From NCBI RefSeq assembly GCF_007625075.1, contig NZ_QMIE01000001.1, positions 248,001-312,000 on the forward strand: DNA of 64,000 bases. Reading direction: 5' to 3'. Below the pieces are notes generated by a model, which saw only the letters and a list, made by a program, of their open reading frames with translations, did not search any database and had not been told where the DNA came from. Below, piece by piece: positions 36,482 to 44,634 of the stretch. The stretch is from Oceanidesulfovibrio indonesiensis. Lineage in GTDB: Bacteria; Desulfobacterota; Desulfovibrionia; Desulfovibrionales; Desulfovibrionaceae. Each line of letters begins with the position of its first letter. The first letter of the stretch is position 1. The translations under genes and the position numbers were made by a program.

Positions 36482-36736
36482 ATGAAAGTTGACGTTTATC
36501 AGGTTAAATTGAGAATGCCGACAGGTCAAGGTGTATCATTACTTGTGCCTGCGGGCACTGATCTCAATACCCTTCCGGCTAAAGTTCGCGACTTGGGGGA
36601 ACTTCATTTTGATAAGACCATAGATTTGGAAACGAGCGACACGAGAATTGCACTGGACTCTGAGAAAGCAATCGCCAATATCGGAAAGGATGGATACCAT
36701 CTGCAGGGATGGAAAATGGATGTACAGAACAAGTAG
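36482..36736 (+). CDS. AT-rich small hypothetical protein, likely acquired
   Basis: 84 aa from ATG 36482, preceded by GGAGGAG; an ATG four codons upstream overlaps that site and is less likely. The product opens MKVDVYQVKLRMPTG and looks soluble, with no known motif. Base composition is near 43-45 % GC and codons such as TTA, GAT and AAT are common, unlike the neighbours. It is bracketed by an exact 17-base direct repeat belonging to terminators (36367-36383, 36773-36789). Horizontal acquisition is inferred. Confidence 0.7.
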   Translation: MKVDVYQVKLRMPTGQGVSLLVPAGTDLNTLPAKVRDLGELHFDKTIDLETSDTRIALDSEKAIANIGKDGYHLQGWKMDVQNK

Positions 36737-36770
36737 CAGGGAATTTTAGTGGTTCATATTCGAAAAAGAA

Positions 36771-36800
36771 ACGCCGGCGTCTCCCTGGGGGGGCCGGCGT
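36771..36800. terminator. Bidirectional terminator between the AT-rich gene and the P-type ATPase gene
   Basis: ACGCCGGC (36771-36778) pairs with GCCGGCGT (36793-36800). On the minus strand it is followed by TTCTTTTTCG, on the plus strand by TTCACATTTG; the minus-strand tail is the better terminator and serves the ATPase gene. Confidence 0.75.
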
Positions 36801-36825
36801 TTCACATTTGCCGTAAATGCGGACC

Positions 36826-39543
36826 CTATCTCCGCACCATCTTCTTCACCACCTTGTATCCCTGCACCACCACGAACGGAATGAAGCTGCATCCGATGAT
36901 AAGCTGCCACTGCGCCGCCGTGGGCGGGACGGTTCTGAGCGCCGTGGACAGGCCCGGCAGGTAGATGGCGGCCGAGAGCATGGCGAACACGATGACGATG
37001 GCTCCCCAGACGTAGGGGTTGGTGGTCACGCCATTGACGAAGAACCCTGATCCTGTGTCCCGCATGTTGAACACGTGCCAGGTGCGGGCGAAGGCCAGGG
37101 TGAGGAAGCCCACGGTGGCCGCGGCATGTTCGTCCAGCCCAAAGCTATGCAGCCCAACGAAGAACGCCGTGAGCACGGCCGCCGCGATGAGAAGCCCGTA
37201 CAGAAACACCGCGGTCCAGTGGTCCCGGCGCAGGATGGGCTCGTGGGCTTCGCGCGGCTTTCTGATCTTGTCCGGGTCGCCGCCTTCGCTCATGCCCAGG
37301 GCCAGGGCCGGAAAAATGTCGTGGATCATGTTCAGATACAGGATCTGCAACGGCAGAAGGGGCAGTGGAGCCTGGGCGAGGATGGCTCCGGACACGATGG
37401 CGATGCCGCCAATGTTGCCCGAGAGCAGATAGACGATGAACTTGCGGATGTTCTCGAAGATGATCCGGCCCTGCTTGACGGCCATGGCCACGGTGGAAAG
37501 GGCGTCGTCCTTGAGCACTACGTCCGCCGCTTCCCTGGCCACCTGGGTGCCGCGTTTGCCCATGGCGACGCCGATGTCCGCCTTGCGCAGGGCCGGGGCG
37601 TCGTTCACGCCGTCGCCGGTCATGGCGGTTATCTTGCCCAGCTTCTGGTACACGCCCACCAGGTCGAGTTTCTGTTCAGGCGAGACGCGGGTGAAGATCT
37701 CGGCCTTGAGCATGCGGTCGTACTCGTCCCGGCTCATGGCGTCGGGCGATTTGAGCTCCTGGCCCGGCACCAGGTATTCTGGGCCGGCGTCCTGGGGGAT
37801 AATGCCCAGCTGCATGGCCACGTTGCGGGCCGTCTCGGGCTGGTCGCCTGTGACCATGATGATGTCGATGCCGTCCTCCTGCAGTTCCTTCACGGCCTCG
37901 CGCACGTCCTCGCGCGGCGGATCCATGAGCCCGGTCAGGCCGATGAGGGTCATGTCCTCGTAGGGTGGGACGTCGGCGCTGTCCACAATGCGGAAGGCCA
38001 CGGCGAGCACTCGAAGGCCCTGGCCGGCAAGCTCGGTGTTCCGACTGCGCCAGGCGTCGCGGTCCCCCTCGGTGAGTTCGCGGGGGCCGTCCGGTCCGAG
38101 GACCGTGGTCGATCGCTCCAATACGGTCTCGGGCGCACCCTTCACGGCCACGAACAGGCCGTCTCCGTCCTCGCGCGAGTGGTAGGTGGCCATCATCTTG
38201 AGTTCGGGATCGAAGGCGACCTCCTTTTGTTCCTCCATGGCCTTGAGCAGCTCGGATTGCTCCATGCCCGCGGCGCGGCCGGCCTTCAGCAGGGCGACTT
38301 CCATGGGGTCTCCGGTGGCGGTGTCCTCGCCGTTGCCCAGGCTGGCGTTGGTGCAGAGCACGCCTACGCGCAGCGCCTGGCGCACGGCGTCGCGCAGGGT
38401 CTCGTCCGCGGGATCGAACACGCCGCCTTCGCCGGCCTGGACGTCCTGGATGGCGTCCGCGCCGAGCACGCTCAGGGTGGTGAGGTGCATCTTGTTTTCG
38501 GTGAGGGTGCCGGTCTTGTCCGAGAACAGCACGGTGACGGTGCCCAGGGTCTCCACAGCCGAGAGTCGGTTGATGAGCGCGTTGCGCCTGGCCATGCGCC
38601 ACATGCCGCGGGCCAGGGCGATGGTCGCCACGATGGGCAGGCCCTCCGGAATGGCGGCGACGGCCAGCGCGATGGCCGTCTCCACGATGAGCAGGGTGTC
38701 CATGCCGGAAATCACGCCCACGCCGGCCACGATGACCGCGATTACGATGACGATCCAGAAGAGGCGGTTGCCGAGCCGGTCCAGGCGTTTTTCCAACGGC
38801 GGCTCTTCGCTTTGCGCCGCCTCCGCGAGCTCGGCGATGCGGCCGATTTCGGTATCCATGCCCGTGCCCACGACAATGGCCTTGCCCGAACCAAGGGTGA
38901 GGGCCGTGCCCTTGTAGAGCATGCACGGCCGCTCGGCCAGGGGGGCGTCCTTGTCCACCGGGTCCGTGGATTTGTGCACGGGCATGGACTCCCCGGTGAG
39001 CGCGGACTCGTTCGCATCCAGACGCGAGGCTTCCACGAGCCGCATATCCGCGGCCACGAGGTCGCCGCTTTCCAGAACGACGAGATCTCCGGGCACCACC
39101 TCGGCAGCGTTTATCTCCATGGTCGAACCGTCGCGCACCACGCGGGCCGTGGTTTCGCTCATCTTCTGGAGCGCCTCCATGGAGCGCACCGCCTTGAGCT
39201 CCGTGACAAAGCCGATGACCACATTGATGGCCAGGGCGATGCAGATGGAGATGCCCTCCAGCCACTGGCCGAAGGCGAAGGACAAGCCGGCGGCTGCCGC
39301 CAGCAGCAGAACAATGAGATTCTTGAACTGCTCATAGAGAACGTGCCAGGTCGAGATGCTGCTTTTGTGTTCGAGCGAGTTGGGACCGTATCGATGAAGG
39401 CGGTGTCTGGCTTCCCTGGATGAAAGGCCGGCCCTGGAATCGGTTTCAAGGGATCGGGCGATTGCCTCGTACGATGTGGACCAGGGAGCTTCGGGCAGCG
39501 TTTTTTTTTGTGTGGAATGGGCAGATTTATTACCGGCGGGCAT
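36826..39543 (-). CDS. P-type cation-transporting ATPase (P2, calcium/PMR1-like)
   Basis: 905 aa from ATG 39543, which has AAGG six bases upstream (ATG 39549 sits on that site). Features: N-terminal cation-ATPase domain; actuator TGES in ESALTGESMP; M4 motif AAIPEGLP; phosphorylated D342 in SDKTGTLTE; ATP-binding KGAPE; hinge MTGDGVNDAPAL; and C-terminal membrane segments ending LIIGCSFIPFVVVQGYK. The PEGLP motif and length place it with the P2-type pumps that export Ca2+ or Mn2+; the ion is not certain. Single-gene unit. Confidence 0.92.
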   Translation of the reverse strand: MPAGNKSAHSTQKKTLPEAPWSTSYEAIARSLETDSRAGLSSREARHRLHRYGPNSLEHKSSISTWHVLYEQFKNLIVLLLAAAAGLSFAFGQWLEGISICIALAINVVIGFVTELKAVRSMEALQKMSETTARVVRDGSTMEINAAEVVPGDLVVLESGDLVAADMRLVEASRLDANESALTGESMPVHKSTDPVDKDAPLAERPCMLYKGTALTLGSGKAIVVGTGMDTEIGRIAELAEAAQSEEPPLEKRLDRLGNRLFWIVIVIAVIVAGVGVISGMDTLLIVETAIALAVAAIPEGLPIVATIALARGMWRMARRNALINRLSAVETLGTVTVLFSDKTGTLTENKMHLTTLSVLGADAIQDVQAGEGGVFDPADETLRDAVRQALRVGVLCTNASLGNGEDTATGDPMEVALLKAGRAAGMEQSELLKAMEEQKEVAFDPELKMMATYHSREDGDGLFVAVKGAPETVLERSTTVLGPDGPRELTEGDRDAWRSRNTELAGQGLRVLAVAFRIVDSADVPPYEDMTLIGLTGLMDPPREDVREAVKELQEDGIDIIMVTGDQPETARNVAMQLGIIPQDAGPEYLVPGQELKSPDAMSRDEYDRMLKAEIFTRVSPEQKLDLVGVYQKLGKITAMTGDGVNDAPALRKADIGVAMGKRGTQVAREAADVVLKDDALSTVAMAVKQGRIIFENIRKFIVYLLSGNIGGIAIVSGAILAQAPLPLLPLQILYLNMIHDIFPALALGMSEGGDPDKIRKPREAHEPILRRDHWTAVFLYGLLIAAAVLTAFFVGLHSFGLDEHAAATVGFLTLAFARTWHVFNMRDTGSGFFVNGVTTNPYVWGAIVIVFAMLSAAIYLPGLSTALRTVPPTAAQWQLIIGCSFIPFVVVQGYKVVKKMVRR

Positions 39544-39925
39544 ATGCATCCTTGGTTCTGTATAGTATTACATGGACCACAAAGCTGAAAACCTTTGCGT
39601 CTGCGGCATTTTCAGCCCGGCATTCCGTGGGCGTGGCCGTCACTATAGCCGGGGAGCGACGGTGCACAGAATTTCTGCTCCCGATGGTACCAAACCACAT
39701 CCGACGATGTGATGAGACGACACGAGTGACTTTCTGCATACACGATTTTTCGACACATACACAACGTGCTCTGCGACGAGAGAAATACCCTCCTAAAAAA
39801 AGGGTGCCAATCAGCTGGAAGAAATGACTTTACGCCTGCTCAATTTTTTATAATAAAGAACCAACTCGTACTCGCCACGAATGCTGGAAGACACAGAGGC
39901 CAGCCGTGGGAAGCGACAACACAGT
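39544..39925. other. Divergent intergenic region of the P-type ATPase and the NarL-type regulator
   Basis: 382 bases, AT-richer than the surroundings, without a supported gene. It contains a promoter for the regulator (39824-39854) and an ACCC/GGGT stem around an A-rich loop near 39787-39805. No operator is recognisable. Confidence 0.4.
39824..39854 (+). promoter_or_regulatory. Promoter of the NarL-type regulator gene
   Basis: A perfect TATAAT (39849-39854) is preceded at 19 bases by ATGACT (39824-39829), a partial match to TTGACA. The start codon is about 70 bases downstream. Confidence 0.45.
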
Positions 39926-40558
39926 ATGATCAAGGTACTCATAGCAGACGACCATCCCATTGTGCGGCAGGGGCTCCGGCAGGTTTTCGAAGGCTCTTCG
40001 TCGTTCGTGCTCGTTGGCGAAGCCTCTGAAGGCGCCGTCGCTCTGGACATACTCGATGAGCGTGGCGCTGATGTCGTTCTGCTCGATCTGAACATGCCCG
40101 GCATGGACGGGCTCGAAGTGCTCAAACGCATTCGCCGCGAGCATCCCCGGACCAGGGTCCTCGTGCTCAGCATCTATCCGGAAGAGCAGTACGCGGTACG
40201 CGTCATCCGGGCCGGAGCATCCGGCTACATGACCAAGAACTCCGGACCGCAGGAGATGCTGGATGCAGTGCAGCGCGTGTACGAGGGCGGCAAGCACATC
40301 AATGCGAAAGTCGCGGAACTGCTGGCTTCCGAGGTTGGCGGCGACCTGGAGAAACCGCCGCATGAATGCCTCTCCGACCGCGAGTTCGAGGTCATGCGTC
40401 TGCTCAGCCTGGGCAAGACCGTGACGCGCATCGCCGAGGAGCTCAACCTGAGCCCGAAGACCATATCCACATACCGCTCGCGCATCCTGTCCAAGATGCA
40501 CATGGAATCCAATTCGGACCTAACTCAGTACGCCATCCAGTATGAGCTCATTCCCTGA
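39926..40558 (+). CDS. NarL/FixJ-family response regulator
   Basis: 210 aa from ATG 39926 (MIKVLIADDHPIVRQGL). Receiver (1-120) with D54 in LLDLNMPGMDG and a threonine-lysine output (GYMTKNSGP); LuxR-type helix-turn-helix (about 145-205, LSDREFEVMRLLSLGK, then SPKTISTYRSRILSKM). No kinase gene is adjacent. A structured dispersed repeat follows the gene. Confidence 0.92.
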   Translation: MIKVLIADDHPIVRQGLRQVFEGSSSFVLVGEASEGAVALDILDERGADVVLLDLNMPGMDGLEVLKRIRREHPRTRVLVLSIYPEEQYAVRVIRAGASGYMTKNSGPQEMLDAVQRVYEGGKHINAKVAELLASEVGGDLEKPPHECLSDREFEVMRLLSLGKTVTRIAEELNLSPKTISTYRSRILSKMHMESNSDLTQYAIQYELIP

Positions 40559-40586
40559 GCGCTAATTTTTGCGTCATCCCATGCAG

Positions 40587-40605
40587 CCTCCTGCCCGGCA
40601 GGAGG
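40587..40605 (+). terminator. GC-rich palindrome after the NarL-type regulator gene
   Basis: CCTCCTGCC and GGCAGGAGG are perfectly complementary around one base. No T-tract follows, so termination may depend on the adjoining repeat element. Confidence 0.4.
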
Positions 40606-40612
40606 AACGCGG

Positions 40613-40746
40613 TTTAGACAGGCCGTTGAAAAAACAGTCGATTTCCGTGTTGTTTCAGAAAGATCAAGCCAAATACGTACTGGGAGTGCGCTTTTGCCCT
40701 GATCTTTTTTCGCGCCTCGCACTCGAACATTATTGAACTGCCTGCG
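40613..40746 (+). repeat. Dispersed structured repeat, copy C
   Basis: Aligns end to end with the minus strand of copy A (26788-26914). Ends are ACAGGCCGTTGAAAAAAC and ATTGAACTGCCTG, again nearly inverted. Inside, GATCAAGCC and GCCCTGATC enclose a GTACT/AGTGC hairpin and are followed by TTTTTT (40705-40710). Base changes keep pairing in several positions. It follows the NarL-type regulator gene in the same sense as copies A and B follow their genes. Confidence 0.8.
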
Positions 40747-40776
40747 AGAATGATTCCCACGGTCGATTGTAGACGC

Positions 40777-40792
40777 AGGCCCTCCTCTTGCG
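40777..40792 (+). promoter_or_regulatory. Candidate sigma-54 promoter of the HPt gene
   Basis: AGGCCCTCCTCTTGCG keeps GG and TTGC with the right spacing and lies 75 bases before the ATG at 40867. An inverted repeat ACATCATC/GATGATGT (40793-40800, 40813-40820) follows at once. Confidence 0.35.
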
Positions 40793-40866
40793 ACATCATC
40801 GTCGCCATCGATGATGATGTGTAGTATGGTATTCATCACAAAGACCTTGATGAGGACAAAGCAACC

Positions 40867-41262
40867 ATGTCCAATGGTGTGGATTCGGAGTATGGGGAGT
40901 CGGTAGAGGCAGAGATAGCTGCACTCCGCGACGGCGATATCCTTCTCGAACGCTTCGGCGGGGACAGGGTTGTCATGCGCGAAGTGGTCGGCGAGATTAT
41001 CAACGCGATCTGTGTGGAGCGGGAAGCGTTCTGCTCGGCGATTGAGCACTGCGCCGACCCGTCAGCCTTCGCTGCTCGGGTGCACGATCTTGCCAGCTCG
41101 CTTTCGCCGATCGGCCTGCCCCTGCTGTCCAGGCGCTGCATCGAGGTGGAGTTGATGTTCAAGCGTGGCGAGCAGGACAAGGCGCGCGACGGACTGGCCG
41201 AGTTGGAGCGCAATCTCGGCGAACTCGAAGAAGCCTTGCGGACGGTGCAGTCCGCACAATGA
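40867..41262 (+). CDS. Orphan HPt phosphotransfer protein
   Basis: 131 aa, ATG 40867 after GAGGA. One helical HPt domain with H73 in RVHDLASSLSPIGLPLLSR; the usual lysine after HxL is replaced by alanine. C-terminal heptads (about 95-128). It lies 54 bases before the universal stress protein gene in the same direction. Partners unknown; a hybrid kinase and several response regulators in the window are candidates. Confidence 0.78.
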   Translation: MSNGVDSEYGESVEAEIAALRDGDILLERFGGDRVVMREVVGEIINAICVEREAFCSAIEHCADPSAFAARVHDLASSLSPIGLPLLSRRCIEVELMFKRGEQDKARDGLAELERNLGELEEALRTVQSAQ

Positions 41263-41316
41263 TGGCTGAGGCCGCATCGCAACCTTGCTGCATTACCAGC
41301 GACAAGGAGAGGCACC

Positions 41317-42210
41317 ATGCATCCATGGCAGAATATCGTAGTGGGCGTAGACCTGGGAGCAGAGAGCCGCGCCGTGGCTGTGGGGGCCATGTGCGCCATG
41401 AAGCATGCGAACCGGATACGCGCCGTCTCCGTAGTGCCGGGGCCGGAAAGCACGGATGCCGCGCCGCAGCACCCCGGGGAAGGTCCGGTCTCCCTAGGCG
41501 AGTCCGACACCGCAAAGTATCTCGGCAATCTGTATAAAGAAGCGCTCGCCAAGTTTCAGGAAAAAGCCGTGCGCAGCTGCCCGAGCGCCAACTTCGAAAC
41601 CCGACTGGCATACGGCACGGTGTATCAGCGCCTTCTCGAAGCGGCGGAGGAGATAGACGCCGACGTTGCCGTGGTGGGACTGCCAAGCAGGGAAGGCCGC
41701 GACACACGCATGCTGGGCCGCACGCCTGCACGCCTCATCGGGTTCTGCGCATGCGATGTCCTGGCCATTCCCTACGAAAGCTCGCTGAATCTGGACCGCG
41801 TGCTCGTGGCCGTGGACGGCTCCGCCCATGCCAAAAAAGCGGCGGAAAAGGCCCGCGCCCTGGTCAGGGAGTCCGGCGGGGTGCTGCATACCCTCTCCGT
41901 GATGTCCACGCGCGACGCGCACATCACGAGCCTGGCCGGCAAAGCTGGGCTGGAGGAGTCCATCGCCGAAGCGGAATCCCAGGCGAACATCGAGGCGAAC
42001 ACGGCCAAGGAAGAAGGCATAGAGGCGTATCCGCACGCGGCAAAGGGCAAGGCGCATCTCAAGATCGTGGAGAAGGCCAAGGAGCTGGACGCGGGGCTCA
42101 TCGTCATGGGGTCCCACGGCCGCACAGGCCTCATGCGGCTGTTGCTGGGCAGCGTGGCGCAACGGGTGCTGGAGACCACGGACCGCCCCGTGCTCGTGGT
42201 GCGCAGCTGA
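41317..42210 (+). CDS. Universal stress protein with two Usp domains
   Basis: 297 aa, ATG 41317 after AAGGAGAGG. Two tandem UspA-like domains (about 5-150 and 160-297). The second has the full ATP-binding signature MGSHGRTGLMRLLLGSVAQRVL; the first has only VVGLPSREGRDTRMLGRTP, with a degenerate glycine loop, so probably only one nucleotide site works. Cytoplasmic stress protein of unknown target. Follows the HPt gene closely. Confidence 0.9.
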   Translation: MHPWQNIVVGVDLGAESRAVAVGAMCAMKHANRIRAVSVVPGPESTDAAPQHPGEGPVSLGESDTAKYLGNLYKEALAKFQEKAVRSCPSANFETRLAYGTVYQRLLEAAEEIDADVAVVGLPSREGRDTRMLGRTPARLIGFCACDVLAIPYESSLNLDRVLVAVDGSAHAKKAAEKARALVRESGGVLHTLSVMSTRDAHITSLAGKAGLEESIAEAESQANIEANTAKEEGIEAYPHAAKGKAHLKIVEKAKELDAGLIVMGSHGRTGLMRLLLGSVAQRVLETTDRPVLVVRS

Positions 42211-42261
42211 CAGGCGCCGGAAACGTCCGTTTGCTGTGTTGCGTCGAAATGATCAGATTAT

Positions 42262-43500
42262 TCAAGATATTGAGTGCGTGTTGCGGGTTGTTCCCGCGGA
42301 CTGGCTCTCCTGCACAAGGCGTCGGTACAGGTCGATCAGCGCATCGAACGTGGCGTTGATGGAATAGTTCCTGACTATTCGCTCGCGCCGCCGGGCAGCT
42401 GCTTCCGGCCCTTCGCGCAACGCCCGGATTCTGCGCACTGCATCGGCCAGGTCTTCCGGCGTTTCCGATTCGGCAAGGATCAGCGGTTCTTCGCCTTCCA
42501 GCGTTTCGTCCATGCCCCCGCCGCGCACGCCGAGCACGCGGGCGCCGCACGCCTGCGCCTCCAGCGAGACCAGGCCGAATGTTTCGTGGATGCCGGCGTT
42601 CACGAGCAGATCGGCCGCGGCGTAGAGTTCCGCGAGCCGCTGCGGGTCGTGGACGTACCGCAGCCATGTCGTGTTGTGGCGCTTGTTCGTTTCTTCCAGG
42701 ACCATGTCCCGTTCCTCACCGTCGCCGACCACGAGCAGGTGGACGCCATGCGCGTCCTCGCCCAGAGCGTCCAGCATGGCGAAAGTCTCGGGCAGGTTCT
42801 TCATCTCCGCCAGCCGCCCCACGAAGAGGATGAGGTAAGTGTCCTCGGGCAAATGCAATTCACTCAGCACCTTCTGCCGGCTGTCCACGGGCCGGAAGAC
42901 GTCCACGTCCGTGCACAGGGGGATGCGCTCCACGCACGAGACCCCCATGTTTTTCAGATACCGCTCGAACTGGCGCGTTGCCGTGACCGTACAGCGCATG
43001 CGGTTGTACAGCCCGGCCAGATAGAATTCGATGGCTTTGGTGAGCATTGAATCCACCGTCTCGGACCGGACTACGCGGCCGAGTTCCATGCCCAGGGCGC
43101 GCGGGTAATCCGAATGGTAGAAGCCCACCAGCGGCACGGAGAACGTCTCCTGCGCCTCCAGGCTTATCCACGCCGGGATGTAGGCGTTGTCCACTTCGAT
43201 CACGTCCGGCTGCTCCGAGGCGACGATCTCCAGGATGCGCGAACGGTTGACCAGCAGCCGATAGCTTCTGGAGAGCACGAGGGAGGGCGAGTCGATCACG
43301 TACACCGCGGTGTTGCGGTCGATGTAGAAGTCGTTCTCGTCACCGGGAATAACCAGGACGTGGCGCAGCCCGTCGTGCGCGGCCATGTAAGTGGCCTTGT
43401 GTTGCAAATAGCGCTTCACCCCGCCGGAAATAGGGCTGTAGGACTGCACAATATCGCAAACGACAAGGGAGGAGGAAGAGCCCGAGGTGTTCCGCGTCAC
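42262..43500 (-). CDS. Glycosyltransferase family 4 protein
   Basis: 412 aa from GTG 43500, which has GGGAGA upstream; the frame further up is improbable. GT-B fold features: IVQSYSPISGGVKRYLQ at the start, PLVGFYHSDYP, RIPLCTDVDVFRP, LFVGRLAEMKN, then LLVNAGIHETFGLVSLEAQACG, the EX7E nucleotide-sugar site of GT4 enzymes. No membrane segment. It transfers a sugar from an activated donor to an unknown acceptor, perhaps a glycolipid. Monocistronic by appearance. Confidence 0.9.
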   Translation of the reverse strand: MTRNTSGSSSSLVVCDIVQSYSPISGGVKRYLQHKATYMAAHDGLRHVLVIPGDENDFYIDRNTAVYVIDSPSLVLSRSYRLLVNRSRILEIVASEQPDVIEVDNAYIPAWISLEAQETFSVPLVGFYHSDYPRALGMELGRVVRSETVDSMLTKAIEFYLAGLYNRMRCTVTATRQFERYLKNMGVSCVERIPLCTDVDVFRPVDSRQKVLSELHLPEDTYLILFVGRLAEMKNLPETFAMLDALGEDAHGVHLLVVGDGEERDMVLEETNKRHNTTWLRYVHDPQRLAELYAAADLLVNAGIHETFGLVSLEAQACGARVLGVRGGGMDETLEGEEPLILAESETPEDLADAVRRIRALREGPEAAARRRERIVRNYSINATFDALIDLYRRLVQESQSAGTTRNTHSIS

Positions 43501-43959
43501 AAAATCTCCCGCATTCCGGCAGTGTGGGGAGGCCTGTGTTGTAGGGCAGACTGCACTTTCGCGAACGAGACACACCGATGCTGAATGTGCAGCGCGGGGC
43601 CCCTTTTTTCCGATGGAGCCCCGCACGCTGAGGAAAAGAGGGAATGAGGAACCTCCACCAGCGATGCGCGCACAGTCGCCGGCATCGGCCGTGCGCGTCA
43701 CTCGGCGGGGGCGAACTCAAGATAACGCCATTCCCGTTGGCGGCTTGTATATCAAAGTGAGTGTGCAGAGGGAAGGGGGAGATGCTGTTATGACGAATCC
43801 GTGTCGGCATTTTTGTTGTAGGGGGTTGTCCTACGAAATCGACGCCCCGAATCCTACGATGGAAAAGCCGTGTGTCTGATATCGGGTCGTTCTCACAGCG
43901 GCTATACGGGATATGGTCGAAAAACTCTCACAATGCTGCCAACACAACCGGAGGTGACC
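43501..43959. other. Divergent intergenic region with GTAGG/CCTAC sites
   Basis: 459 bases between divergent starts at 43500 and 43960. Contains TTGTAGGG at 43539-43546, the inverted repeat 43818-43834 and a further CCTACGA at 43853-43859. Otherwise without a supported gene or clear promoter. Confidence 0.5.
43818..43834. promoter_or_regulatory. Inverted repeat GTAGG-n7-CCTAC upstream of the 149-aa gene
   Basis: Same arms and 7-base spacer (GGGTTGT) as the site at 34411-34427, with the shared form GTAGGGnnTnGTCCTAC. A second CCTACGA lies 23 bases on, two helical turns away, as in tandem operators for LuxR-type activators. Confidence 0.5.
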
Positions 43960-44409
43960 ATGGACCGCATATCCCTTTCCCGAAACGGCAAGCGCCCCTT
44001 TGAATTTTACGGACGCCATCTGGCCGAGTATGCGCCGGTAAAAGGTCTTCCCCTGGGCGTGTTCTCCTGGAAACTCGATCTTTACGCCGCGGAACAGGGC
44101 GGCTACGTGCTGGCTTCGGCGCTGGAAATCGCAGTGCCGGCACGGTTGTCCCTTGCAAGCGCCAAGACCTTCGATTCCGCCCAGGACCTGGTGAAGTACC
44201 TCTGGGAAGGTGATCATCATTGCGTGGAGCCGCCCATGAAGCTCGTGCAGATGGCGGCGCACGATGACCGCGATCTGCGGATGATGCTCTCCCCGGCGTG
44301 CCTGGAGAACGGACTGCCGGCCGTGCGCCCGGAAGCGAGCATGGCGCGTCGCCGCGAAGTCTCCGAGGACGAACTCTTCATTCCGGGACTGGAGCCGGCC
44401 ATGGCTTGA
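43960..44409 (+). CDS. Hypothetical protein, 149 aa
   Basis: ATG 43960 with GGAGGTG upstream. The product (MDRISLSRNGKRPFEFYGRH) contains LGVFSWKLDLYAAEQGGYVLA, FDSAQDLVKYLW and ends DELFIPGLEPAMA. Soluble, no signal peptide, no family recognised. Its upstream region carries the GTAGG-n7-CCTAC operator-like site, and an intrinsic terminator follows, so it is a single regulated gene. Confidence 0.75.
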   Translation: MDRISLSRNGKRPFEFYGRHLAEYAPVKGLPLGVFSWKLDLYAAEQGGYVLASALEIAVPARLSLASAKTFDSAQDLVKYLWEGDHHCVEPPMKLVQMAAHDDRDLRMMLSPACLENGLPAVRPEASMARRREVSEDELFIPGLEPAMA

Positions 44410-44461
44410 TGGCGCCGGGATCGTTGCCACCGCGCCACGTCCCCGTGGCCGGTGTTCACAT

Positions 44462-44499
44462 AAGCGGCTGTGCAGCGATGCGCAGCCGCTTTATTTTTG
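44462..44499 (+). terminator. Terminator after the 149-aa gene
   Basis: AAGCGGCTG (44462-44470) pairs with CAGCCGCTT (44483-44491), followed by the T-rich TTATTTTTG. Confidence 0.85.
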
Positions 44500-44514
44500 T
44501 GACTTGAGGACAAC

Positions 44515-44548
44515 GAAAAAGCCCCTCGCGATTTCTCGTGAGGGGCTT
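44515..44548 (-). terminator. Terminator of tRNA-Pro
   Basis: AAGCCCCTC (44519-44527) pairs with GAGGGGCTT (44540-44548). On the minus strand the stem is followed by TTTTTCG, just after the tRNA gene. Confidence 0.88.
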
Positions 44549-44556
44549 CGAATTTC

Positions 44557-44634
44557 TGGTCGGGATGGCGTGATTCGAACACGCGGTCTCTGCGTCCCGA
44601 ACGCAGCGCTCTAGCCAAACTGAGCCACATCCCG
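44557..44634 (-). tRNA. tRNA-Pro (anticodon CGG)
   Basis: On the minus strand CGGGATG (acceptor) pairs with CATCCCG. The anticodon stem CTGCG/CGCAG encloses TTCGGGA, giving anticodon CGG. The T arm has GTTCGAATC, the D arm has GAGC pairing, and the 3' end ACCA is encoded. It reads CCG codons. Promoter and terminator are both visible, so it is transcribed alone. Confidence 0.95.

Noticed and set aside
37075-39423. Long plus-strand frame (782 codons) opposite the P-type ATPase
   Set aside because: Antisense shadow caused by low stop frequency in GC-rich DNA; the opposite strand carries every P-type ATPase motif.
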